In this document: positions 1 to 6,359 of the stretch, piece after piece | How the letters are laid out: every line of letters starts with the position of its first letter | How positions within the stretch are numbered: the stretch's first letter is position 1 | From: Nitrosovibrio sp. Nv4 | GTDB taxonomy: Bacteria > Pseudomonadota > Alphaproteobacteria > Acetobacterales > Acetobacteraceae | Length of the DNA stretch: 32,618 nt | Assembly: GCA_943330455.2 (NCBI GenBank) | Contig: CALQHT020000035.1 | Location: 1 to 32,618 of the forward strand | Reading direction: 5' to 3' | Notes under the pieces: model-generated | Told to the model about the DNA's origin: nothing | The model's input: the letters and a program-made list of their open reading frames with translations, nothing else | Databases searched by the model: none | Program-made: the position numbers and the translations under genes

Positions 1-50
1 TCCACCGACAGCTTGAACGCGTCGGCGAGGCTGGGCTGCATCGGGTCCAT
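1..50 (-). CDS. Start of an unidentified protein, cut by the window edge
   Basis: The ATG lies immediately after the TGA of the radical SAM gene (TGAATG, no spacer), so the two are almost certainly cotranscribed and translationally coupled. Only 16 full codons are visible, reading MDPMQPSLADAFKLSV. A second in-frame ATG at codon 4 is an alternative start. The fragment is too short to assign a family. Its position says only that it belongs to the same operon as the methyltransferase and the radical SAM enzyme. Confidence 0.55.
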   Translation of the reverse strand, partial: MDPMQPSLADAFKLSV

Positions 51-986
51 TCAACGCTCCGGAGGCAGGGGAACCAGCACGTCGGAATGCCAGCCGTATT
101 TGTTCACATAGGCGGTGTTCAGACCAAGACATTTGCGCGATCCGCAATAGGCCTTGTGGACGCATTGATGGAAGCCGTTGCGCATGAACTCGGCCCAGAA
201 TTCGGGATCGATCACCAGCTTGGGCTGGCCGTTGTCCAACGCCCAGCCGTCGTCGCCCAACAGGCATTCGGGGAAGTTCTTCACTTCCACGGCGCGCCCA
301 TGGCTGTCGGCGCGGGCGATCGCATCGCGCAGGAACGGCAGCACGTCCAGATGCGACGGGATCAGGTCCTTGTCGTCGGTTTCCCGCATCGGCCAGTAGG
401 TCCAGAACTCCATCTGCGCCAGGCGCTTCAGGTGGCTCAGCCGATCCACGACCGCGGGCAGTTGGTGATAGCTGCGCGCGGTGATCACCGTGTTCGTCAG
501 GCTGACGACACCGTCGAACGCATCGAGGTTTTCCAGCCCACGCAGGGTGCGATCGAACGACCCGGCGACCTTGGTGATGGCGTCATGGGTGGGCGCGTCG
601 GCTGCCGTCACACTGACAAAATATTCGTCGATCCCGGCCTCGACCAGTTCGCGGCAATAGGCGGGATCGGCCAGGCGCATGCCATGGGTCTGGATGCGCA
701 CATGCTCGAACCCGCTGGCCTTCGCTGCCCGCGCCAGGTCCGGGAGGTCGCGGCGCAAGGTCACTTCCGCCCCGGTCAGGGTCAGGCCTTTCCACCGCCG
801 CTCCCGCGCATTGGCCTCCAGAATGCGGCCCAGTTGCTGGTCCGTCTCCGGTCGCAGCCAGTCCATGGTGCCCTCGATCATGCAATGCTCGCAGGCGAGG
901 TTGCATTTGAAGTGGACGGTCACCTCCACATAGTCCTCGGGCACGAAGCGGCGTGTGGCCGTGGTGGTGGCGACCCGCGCTGTCAC
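51..986 (-). CDS. Radical SAM enzyme with C-terminal cysteine cluster
   Basis: The predicted 311-residue cytoplasmic protein uses S-adenosylmethionine and a [4Fe-4S] cluster to start radical chemistry; its substrate is unknown. The cluster motif CxxxCxxC is at C28, C32 and C35 (CNLACEHC), and TGAEVTL at 71-77 fits the GGE-type SAM-binding strand. A second set of cysteines, C241, C275, C281 and C286, could bind an auxiliary Fe-S cluster as in SPASM/twitch proteins. I chose the GTG at 986 because it overlaps the stop of the upstream methyltransferase as GTGA and places the protein a normal distance before the cluster motif. The frame stays open to 1253, but that extension reads as an arginine-rich shadow of the methyltransferase. 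Pairing with an O-methyltransferase suggests a tailoring function, perhaps on a peptide, sugar or lipid. The radical SAM class is secure; the exact reaction is not. Confidence 0.88.
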   Translation of the reverse strand: MTARVATTTATRRFVPEDYVEVTVHFKCNLACEHCMIEGTMDWLRPETDQQLGRILEANARERRWKGLTLTGAEVTLRRDLPDLARAAKASGFEHVRIQTHGMRLADPAYCRELVEAGIDEYFVSVTAADAPTHDAITKVAGSFDRTLRGLENLDAFDGVVSLTNTVITARSYHQLPAVVDRLSHLKRLAQMEFWTYWPMRETDDKDLIPSHLDVLPFLRDAIARADSHGRAVEVKNFPECLLGDDGWALDNGQPKLVIDPEFWAEFMRNGFHQCVHKAYCGSRKCLGLNTAYVNKYGWHSDVLVPLPPER

Positions 987-2065
987 GGCTTGCGGCCTGA
1001 CACGATGAAATAGGGCGAGTCGAGTTCCACCACCCGATGCCCGACCTCCTGCATGCCCAACGCCCGCATCTGGTCTTCGTACTCCGACGCGAGACGGTAG
1101 GAGCGGAAAAACAGCAGGTTGGGGATCATCGCCATCGGCGGCGTGGTATCGCCGATGTCCAGTTTCGCCCGCTCGAAGATCAGCAGAGTGCCGCCTGGCT
1201 CCAGCGCGCGCACCGCCTTGTCGATGAACTGCCGCGCGTCGTCGGCCGGCCAATCATGCAGCATGGATTTGAAGGTAATCAGGTCGAAGCCGAACGGCAC
1301 CGGTTCCCGCCTTATATCGGCCGAGATGAATGAAATCCGAGCATGTTCGGGTTCCGCCAGCACGTGTTCGGTGCCGATCTCGCACACCAGCGGCAGATCG
1401 AACACGGTGCCGTGCAGATCCGGGTTGTGGCGGCAGAGTTGCAGGATGAACTCGCCGCTGTTGCCGCCGATGTCCAGCATCCGTCGAAAGCCGGAAAAAT
1501 CATACGCTCGCAGACAGGCGCGTGCGTCGTACCGGGTCAGGGTCGAGGTAATGCGCATCCAGTTCCGGGTGAGTGAATAGTTCTCCGGCGTGAACTCGAA
1601 ACAGCGGCGATAGTCGAACAGGGCAAACAGGCGCGCATGCCCCATGAACGCGCTGGGGTCGCGCACCAGGGCGGTGAACAGATCGGCGAAATCGTTGATG
1701 GTGAACCCGACATAGTCGAGCTTCACCTCCAATAGGTCGCGATAGCGCAAGGCGGTCTGGAAACGCCGCGTCAGGCGCAGGTCGCCGCCCCTTTCTTCCG
1801 TCACCCGGTTCGCGGCCAGCAGATCGACCAGGAACCGCATGCCCTGCGGATCGACACCGACGGCGCGTCCCAGGGCCTCGGTCGAGCCCGACCGATGATC
1901 GGCCAGGCGGTCGATCAATCCCAGTTCGAACGCCGTTTTCAGGACTCGGGCATCGATCAGGGTTTTCAGGAATTCGTCGACAGCCAGAAAATCCAGGCTC
2001 AGCGACGGATCGTCGGCCGGCTTGTCCGTCTCCTTGTCCCTTTGGCTGACCTCATCAAGCCCCAT
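983..2065 (-). CDS. SAM-dependent O-methyltransferase (family 2, plant COMT-like)
   Basis: This 360-residue protein has the layout of family-2 O-methyltransferases. A helical N-terminal dimerisation/winged-helix part covers about 25-110 (FLAVDEFLKTLIDARVLKTA onwards), followed by a Rossmann domain. The SAM-binding loop is LDIGGNSG at 197-204, the acidic strand end is FDLP at 222-225, and MLHDWPADDA at 268-277 carries H270 at the place of the catalytic base in this family. The motif ALEPGGTLLIFE at 287-298 completes the fold. It transfers a methyl group from SAM, usually to a hydroxyl of a small aromatic or polyketide-like substrate; the substrate here is unknown. The start at 2065 follows a purine-rich stretch (GGGAGTGGAACGGG). 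Its stop overlaps the radical SAM start as GTGA, so the two are likely made in fixed ratio. Confidence 0.9.
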   Translation of the reverse strand: MGLDEVSQRDKETDKPADDPSLSLDFLAVDEFLKTLIDARVLKTAFELGLIDRLADHRSGSTEALGRAVGVDPQGMRFLVDLLAANRVTEERGGDLRLTRRFQTALRYRDLLEVKLDYVGFTINDFADLFTALVRDPSAFMGHARLFALFDYRRCFEFTPENYSLTRNWMRITSTLTRYDARACLRAYDFSGFRRMLDIGGNSGEFILQLCRHNPDLHGTVFDLPLVCEIGTEHVLAEPEHARISFISADIRREPVPFGFDLITFKSMLHDWPADDARQFIDKAVRALEPGGTLLIFERAKLDIGDTTPPMAMIPNLLFFRSYRLASEYEDQMRALGMQEVGHRVVELDSPYFIVSGRKP

Positions 2066-2104
2066 CCCGTTCCACTCCCATTCGCCCGCTCGGCACCCTC
2101 GCGG

Positions 2105-2368
2105 TCAGGCCTTGTTCGGTTCGGTTGTCGGCTCCGGCATCGCCTGAGACAGCATGTCACGCAGATGTTTCGCCGAGGCCGGGCGAAGCGCGATGCGCCG
2201 CACCAGCCGCGGACGCACCGCGAGCACCTGTTCGTCGTCGGCATCCTGCACGCCGAAACTCAGGATCACGGTGTCCGCGGTCGCGGCGGCGGTGGCAAGC
2301 GTGCACGCGCGCGTGGTCGTATCGTCGGTGTCCCACAACAGGCCTTGCTGAACGGTGCTCCCGCTCAT
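2105..2368 (-). CDS. Small protein, DUF3467-like
   Basis: An 87-residue protein with a clear ribosome binding site (GAGGGAG, 8 bases before the ATG). It has no signal peptide or membrane segment. The central part, DTVILSFGV, followed by RRIALRPASAKHLRDML, resembles the DUF3467 pattern of a beta strand with a 'DFxLDFG'-type motif and then 'VxxSPxxAKxLxxxL'. This is pattern recognition by eye and could be wrong. The gene sits between the adaptor gene (48 bases) and the methyltransferase gene (39 bases), so it is part of the same transcription unit. The function is unknown. The acidic, proline-containing tail (PEPTTEPNKA) is probably disordered. Confidence 0.6.
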   Translation of the reverse strand: MSGSTVQQGLLWDTDDTTTRACTLATAAATADTVILSFGVQDADDEQVLAVRPRLVRRIALRPASAKHLRDMLSQAMPEPTTEPNKA

Positions 2369-2416
2369 GTCCGCATCTCCCTCGCCGAACCGTCCGAGCC
2401 AACTGTCGCCACCGAA

Positions 2417-3262
2417 CTAACTCCCATCCGGCAGCCGGACCGAGCATCGCACACCGGATGGGATGGTGTTGGCCGGATTGGGCACCACCAGGCGGATGCG
2501 GAACGTGTCGCTCGCCGGGTCGATGACCGGGTCCACCGCGTCGACCGTCGCCGGCAGGGTCAGATTGACCGGAGCAGCCAACCGCAGGTCGGCGATCATG
2601 CCGACCCGCACCGCGCCATAGCGTTCCGCCGGCACCACCAGATCGACGTTCAACGGATCGATCTGGGCGATGGTCATGATGGTGCCCTGTTCGTGCAAAT
2701 ACTCGCCGGGCATCAGCTTGACCTCGACCACCACGCCGTCCACCGGGCTCCTGATCAGCTTCAGCTTCAACTGAGCCTCCGACCGTTCGGCTTCCAACTG
2801 CGCGGTCTTCTGATCGGATTCACCACGGCGCAGAGCGATCTTGTCCTGTTCGATCTTGGTGACGATCTCATCGATTTCATTGGCACGCGAGAACATGTTG
2901 CCGGCCAGTTGCTGGCGACGGGCCAGTTCGCGCTGGTTCCACACCATATCGGTGCGTGCGGCCTCCATCTGCGTTGTGTTGGTCGCACGCCAACGATCGA
3001 GTGCGACCTGCGCCTCTTCGACCGTGGTGTTCAGCTTCGCGACCAACTGACCGGCATGCACCGCGTCGCCGCGATCGACGAAGATGCCGGAGACCACGCC
3101 GAAGACCGGGCTCCCAAGCTGCACGACCTGTTTGGGTTTGACGAGACAGGTGGTCACGTCGACTTCCACACCGAACCGTTCCTGTGCGGCCACGGGATAA
3201 CCCAAACCGGGCATCACGACAGCGGTGGCAACGGCGGCAGCGATCGCGAGGGCGCGTATCAT
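2417..3262 (-). CDS. HlyD/RND-type periplasmic adaptor (membrane fusion protein), short
   Basis: A 281-residue exported protein. Residues 1-27 form a signal peptide (basic start, Ala/Val-rich core, likely cleavage after VAAQ), so it would be periplasmic or inner-membrane associated. The two halves of a biotinyl-lipoyl domain are at about 47-80 (SPVFGVVSGIFVDRGDAV) and 168-200 (IRSPVDGVVVEVKLMPGE). They are separated by a charged helical hairpin (about 81-165). A beta-barrel follows at 203-235 with a short end (DTFRIRLVV...SGVRCSVRLPDG). Adaptors of this type join an inner-membrane pump to an outer-membrane channel. At 281 residues it is shorter than usual RND adaptors and much shorter than type I HlyD proteins. 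The frame is open upstream to 3427, but MIRAL at 3262 begins the signal peptide. No good ribosome binding site precedes it; a 20-codon ORF ends there with an ATGA overlap. Confidence 0.85.
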   Translation of the reverse strand: MIRALAIAAAVATAVVMPGLGYPVAAQERFGVEVDVTTCLVKPKQVVQLGSPVFGVVSGIFVDRGDAVHAGQLVAKLNTTVEEAQVALDRWRATNTTQMEAARTDMVWNQRELARRQQLAGNMFSRANEIDEIVTKIEQDKIALRRGESDQKTAQLEAERSEAQLKLKLIRSPVDGVVVEVKLMPGEYLHEQGTIMTIAQIDPLNVDLVVPAERYGAVRVGMIADLRLAAPVNLTLPATVDAVDPVIDPASDTFRIRLVVPNPANTIPSGVRCSVRLPDGS

Positions 3263-3321
3263 TGGCTTAACGGCACCATGCTTGAGTATTTGAGATCGGC
3301 CATGTCCCGATGGGATACCAT
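3259..3321 (-). CDS. Possible 20-residue leader ORF before the adaptor gene
   Basis: An ATG at 3321 opens a 20-codon frame (MVSHRDMADLKYSSMVPLSQ) whose TGA overlaps the adaptor ATG as ATGA. A G-rich stretch (GGGGGATT) ends a few bases before its ATG and could serve as a ribosome binding site, whereas the adaptor start has none of its own. This fits a coupling peptide that delivers ribosomes to the adaptor gene. It is equally possible that the overlap is chance. The peptide itself shows no recognisable function. Confidence 0.3.
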   Translation of the reverse strand: MVSHRDMADLKYSSMVPLSQ

Positions 3322-3350
3322 GTTTCAATCCCCCGTGCGGGAAAGATAGT

Positions 3351-5303
3351 TCACACACTGAGCGGCTGCGCCAACAAAGCGGCCAGGTCGTCGCGGATGC
3401 GAGCGATGACCGACGTCCAATCGCCAAGTCTCGGCTGCCGGTAAAGGCGCATGGTGGGGTACCAGGGTGTGTCGTCCCGACCCAGCAGCCAACGCCAATC
3501 CGGCGCGAATGGCAGCATCAGCCATACCGGCTTGCCCAAGGCCCCGGCCAGATGGGCGACGGAGGTGTCAACGGCGATGACGAGGTCCATTTGCATGATC
3601 AGGGCCGCGGTTTCGGAAAAATCCGTCAACTCCGGCCCGAAGAACCGGATATTGCCGAACTGGGCAAAGGCCGGAATGTCAGCCGGACGCAACACGCGTT
3701 GCAGGCAGTAAAGCGGCTGCCCCAGCGTTGCCAGCGGTTCCAACATGTCCAGACTGACCGAGCGGTTGCGATCGTTCATATGTTTCGGGTTGCCGGTCCA
3801 GACGATCCCGACCCGAGGCTCGCGCCTGGGGCCCAGACGATCCCGCCACTGCACCAGATGTCCGGCCGGCGCGGTCAAATACGGCACGGGCGCGGGAACG
3901 GTGTCGAGCGTCGTGCCGAACACGAGTGGCAGGCTCATCAGCGGACATTGGCGGTCGAAAATTGGGGAAACATCGTTGCGATCCACCACGTCGCTCACGC
4001 CGCGCAGACTGCTCATCACCGCGCGTAGATTGGACGCCACACCCAGAACCACCGTCGCGCCGAGGTCTGCCACCAGCGAGGCGTATCGACAGAAATGCAG
4101 GGCGTCGCCATGTCCCTGCTCTGCCCACAGCAGGATGCGGCGGCCGGCGATGTCCTCGTCGCCCAGCCATAGCGGCTGGCGCAGCTTGGGCTTCCGCTGA
4201 CGCATGCTGTCGATCGTCCAGCGGTCTTCGTATTCCACCCAGCCTTGTTGGTAGTCGCCTTTCGCCAGCAGGCAGACCGCATGGTTGAAGCGCATCGCAT
4301 TCATCTTGGGGTGCAGTTCCACCACCTTCGCATAGGTGGCGACCGCGTCGTCGAGCCGTCCCAGCGCGCGCAATGTATGCGCCAAGCCGGTGAGCGCGCT
4401 GGCGTCCTCCGGTGCCAATGCCACCGCGTCTTCGGCGGCCGCCAGCGCGTCATCCAGCCGGTTCAGGTCCCGCAAGGCGCTGCTGCGATATTCGTGCGCC
4501 CGCACATCGTCGGGCCGGAGCCGGATGGCGGCGTCGTAGCTGGCCAGTGCCTCCTCGGCTTCCCGCAGGCGCATCATCATGCGGCCGCGGCCGAGCAAAG
4601 CCTCGAAATAGTGGGGTTTTAGGGCGAGGGCCTGTTCGAATCCTTCCAGCGCGTCCTCCAGGCGCTCCTGCTCCCGCATCACCTCGGCACGGAAATAGAA
4701 GGCATGCGCACGGATGTCGTCGTGTTTCCCGGGGTCGTTCCGGCCGGTCCCGCCTCCGACCGGGGCGTTGATCAAGGCCTGGTCGTAACAGGCCAGGGCT
4801 TCATCGTAGCGCTGCAACGTGAAGAGGACGTTGCCCTTGCCGATCAGGATGTCGGCGGAATTGGGCATCATGGCGAGGGCGCGCGTGTAGGCCGCGACGG
4901 CTTCCTCCGGCCGTTCCATGGCCGCCAGAACATGGCCGCGACCATGCAGGGCATCGAGCCGACCGGGGTCCTGGATGAGCGCCCGATCGTAGGACCGCAG
5001 AGCATCTTCGTGGCGGCCCTGCATCCGCAAGGCCTGTCCTCGCAACACCCACGCCGCGGCATTCTCCGGTTGCAACGCGACCGCCTGCGCGACCCGGCGT
5101 TCGGCTTCCACATGGTCGCCGCGGCGGCCGGCAATCACGCCCGCCAGATGCCACGCGTCGGCGTCATTGATCGGATCCAGAAGCATGGACTGTGCCAATG
5201 CCTCGGCTGTCGCGAGATCGCCGGCGTCCATGGCTTGACGGCATTGGGTGAATGTCGTGACCGGTTCGCTCAGCGCCGCCATGCCCGGATATGCACCGCT
5301 CAT
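3351..5303 (-). CDS. TPR protein with C-terminal GT9-like glycosyltransferase domain
   Basis: A 650-residue cytoplasmic protein in two parts. Residues about 20-335 are nine or ten tetratricopeptide repeats, with typical pairs such as ALRSYDRALIQDPGRLDAL and AVAAYTRALAMMPNSADI; one is interrupted by a glycine-rich insert (about 180-195). After the linker GWVEYEDRW comes a Rossmann-type domain with RILLWAEQGHGDALHFCRY and, near 575-610, AVDTSVAHLAGALGKPVW. The latter is the hallmark of heptosyltransferase-like (GT9) domains in bacterial TPR-glycosyltransferases. Such proteins are thought to transfer sugars, with the TPR part binding a protein partner. Lying between sapC and the adaptor gene, it is a candidate for glycosylating the giant surface protein, but that is inference. 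The start at 5303 lacks a strong ribosome binding site; M8 is an alternative. Confidence 0.88.
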   Translation of the reverse strand: MSGAYPGMAALSEPVTTFTQCRQAMDAGDLATAEALAQSMLLDPINDADAWHLAGVIAGRRGDHVEAERRVAQAVALQPENAAAWVLRGQALRMQGRHEDALRSYDRALIQDPGRLDALHGRGHVLAAMERPEEAVAAYTRALAMMPNSADILIGKGNVLFTLQRYDEALACYDQALINAPVGGGTGRNDPGKHDDIRAHAFYFRAEVMREQERLEDALEGFEQALALKPHYFEALLGRGRMMMRLREAEEALASYDAAIRLRPDDVRAHEYRSSALRDLNRLDDALAAAEDAVALAPEDASALTGLAHTLRALGRLDDAVATYAKVVELHPKMNAMRFNHAVCLLAKGDYQQGWVEYEDRWTIDSMRQRKPKLRQPLWLGDEDIAGRRILLWAEQGHGDALHFCRYASLVADLGATVVLGVASNLRAVMSSLRGVSDVVDRNDVSPIFDRQCPLMSLPLVFGTTLDTVPAPVPYLTAPAGHLVQWRDRLGPRREPRVGIVWTGNPKHMNDRNRSVSLDMLEPLATLGQPLYCLQRVLRPADIPAFAQFGNIRFFGPELTDFSETAALIMQMDLVIAVDTSVAHLAGALGKPVWLMLPFAPDWRWLLGRDDTPWYPTMRLYRQPRLGDWTSVIARIRDDLAALLAQPLSV

Positions 5304-5414
5304 GTCACCGGTCTCGGCGTGTTCCGGCCCAGGGTGGCATCCCCCGGGGTATTCCCCGCGTCAAACTCCGTGTCGACGCGGGAACGCCCCAGGAAATCCC
5401 TGTGGGGCCGGCGA
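5304..5414 (-). promoter_or_regulatory. Structured spacer between sapC-like gene and TPR-glycosyltransferase gene
   Basis: No gene is visible. Two inverted repeats lie here: CGGGG-TATT-CCCCG at 5345-5358, and CCCGCGTC (5355-5362) with GACGCGGG (5375-5382) around a 12-base loop. They overlap, so they would be alternative RNA structures. Neither is followed by a T-run in the direction of transcription, so a simple intrinsic terminator is unlikely. An attenuator or an mRNA-processing or stabilising stem is possible. Confidence 0.35.
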
Positions 5415-6215
5415 TCAATGCACCGATGCACCATCCGCGCCGTTCGGCACGGGTGCCGCCAGAGCCTGGGCTTCGGCCGCGGGTTTCTCGCCTTCCAGCA
5501 CATGCTCCAGCCGTTCGCGCAGCCCGTCGAAATTGCGCATCGACTGCAGGTGGAGATAGAGCAATTCCAGCTCATCGGTCGCGGCGAGTTCCGCCAGGGT
5601 ATCCCCCGGCAGGGCTTTCAGCTTCGAGCGGCTGACCGCCAGGAAACCACCGAGCGACACGCGTCCGCCGGATTCCATCGTGACCTGCGCCTGCATCGGT
5701 TCGAGCAGACCCAGTTCCTTGATCTTGTTGCAGAATGCCTGCGTGCGCAGGAACTGCGCCTGGTATTCCTGCAGGAATTTGAGGATGTTGTCGACATAGG
5801 TGGTGGCCTTGCCGTCCTGGTCGAACAGCTTCTGCCCGCGTCCCTCGCGGTTGAGGCCTGGATATTCCTCATCGACGCAGAGCAGAAACCGGTCGTCGCT
5901 CTTGGAAAAGACGAACGGATAGCGGCGCAGGAAAGCCGGGACGTATTTGGCGGTCCAGTGCTTGGACCCTTCGGACAGAAACAGGTTCTCGTTGCCGCGA
6001 ACCCCCAGCAGCACGGCCGGGGTAATGTCCCCGCCTTCGGGCCCGGCAAACACGATCGCGTACTCGCTGGCAGCCTGCGGGAATTCAACCGCCATCAAGG
6101 GCACCGAGTTCACATCACCGGAAAACGAGTAGTCTCCGGCGACTTCGACAGAGCAATCGCCGTGGCGAGCCCGCGAAATCGGGACAGCGGTCTTGTAGAT
6201 CAGTAGCTGAGTCAT
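5415..6215 (-). CDS. SapC family protein
   Basis: A 266-residue protein recognised as SapC family by the linked motifs VPLMAVEFPQAASEYAIVF, the GVRGNENLFL segment, and W-x-x-KYVPAFLRRYPFVF, all in the first half. The C-terminal half is helical and ends in an Ala/Pro-rich tail. SapC was named from surface-array (S-layer) protein loci; its biochemical role is not established. No signal peptide or membrane segment is visible, so it probably acts in the cytoplasm. I chose the ATG at 6215 (MTQLLIYK) because GGAG lies 10 bases upstream; a GTG six codons earlier overlaps that site. It follows the giant gene by 144 bases and is the family most often expected beside surface-layer-like proteins, which supports a link to export or assembly of the giant protein. 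Confidence 0.87.
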   Translation of the reverse strand: MTQLLIYKTAVPISRARHGDCSVEVAGDYSFSGDVNSVPLMAVEFPQAASEYAIVFAGPEGGDITPAVLLGVRGNENLFLSEGSKHWTAKYVPAFLRRYPFVFSKSDDRFLLCVDEEYPGLNREGRGQKLFDQDGKATTYVDNILKFLQEYQAQFLRTQAFCNKIKELGLLEPMQAQVTMESGGRVSLGGFLAVSRSKLKALPGDTLAELAATDELELLYLHLQSMRNFDGLRERLEHVLEGEKPAAEAQALAAPVPNGADGASVH

Positions 6216-6251
6216 AAGCGATTTACTCCACACGTGCCCAGGGATGTGGCT

Positions 6252-6304
6252 CGCGACATGCCGAGGGGTATGGGCCCAGGGGGCATGTCCGGGGGCGTGT
6301 CGCG
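6252..6304 (-). repeat. Overlapping inverted repeats in the spacer after the giant gene
   Basis: GACATGCC at 6255-6262 pairs perfectly with GGCATGTC at 6282-6289. The wider CGCGACATGCC at 6252-6262 also pairs, with one mismatch, with GGCGTGTCGCG at 6294-6304. The two pairings exclude each other, giving a possible two-state RNA or DNA structure just upstream of the SapC-family gene. The pattern comes partly from direct repetition of the unit GGGGC(A/G)TGTCC through this spacer. Confidence 0.45.
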
Positions 6305-6320
6305 AGGCCTGTCCAGGGGC

Positions 6321-6344
6321 GTGTCCGGGTTATTCCCCGGACAC
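6321..6344 (-). terminator. Strong hairpin just downstream of the giant gene
   Basis: GTGTCCGGG (6321-6329) and CCCGGACAC (6336-6344) form a perfect 9-bp stem with a 6-base loop, beginning about 15 bases after the TGA of the giant gene. No T-run follows on the transcribed strand, so it is not a textbook intrinsic terminator. It could partly terminate transcription, lowering expression of the downstream genes relative to the giant gene, or protect the 3' end of a processed mRNA. Confidence 0.45.
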
Positions 6345-6359
6345 CATACACGGAAGATG

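Noticed and set aside
987-1253. N-terminal extension of the radical SAM frame
   Set aside because: It lies wholly inside the methyltransferase gene, reads as Arg/Gly-rich noise and would push the cluster motif unusually far from the start; the GTG at 986 overlaps the methyltransferase stop neatly.
3263-3427. N-terminal extension of the adaptor frame
   Set aside because: It would place a polar, His-rich stretch before a good signal peptide and overlap the TPR-glycosyltransferase stop; the signal peptide marks 3262 as the start.
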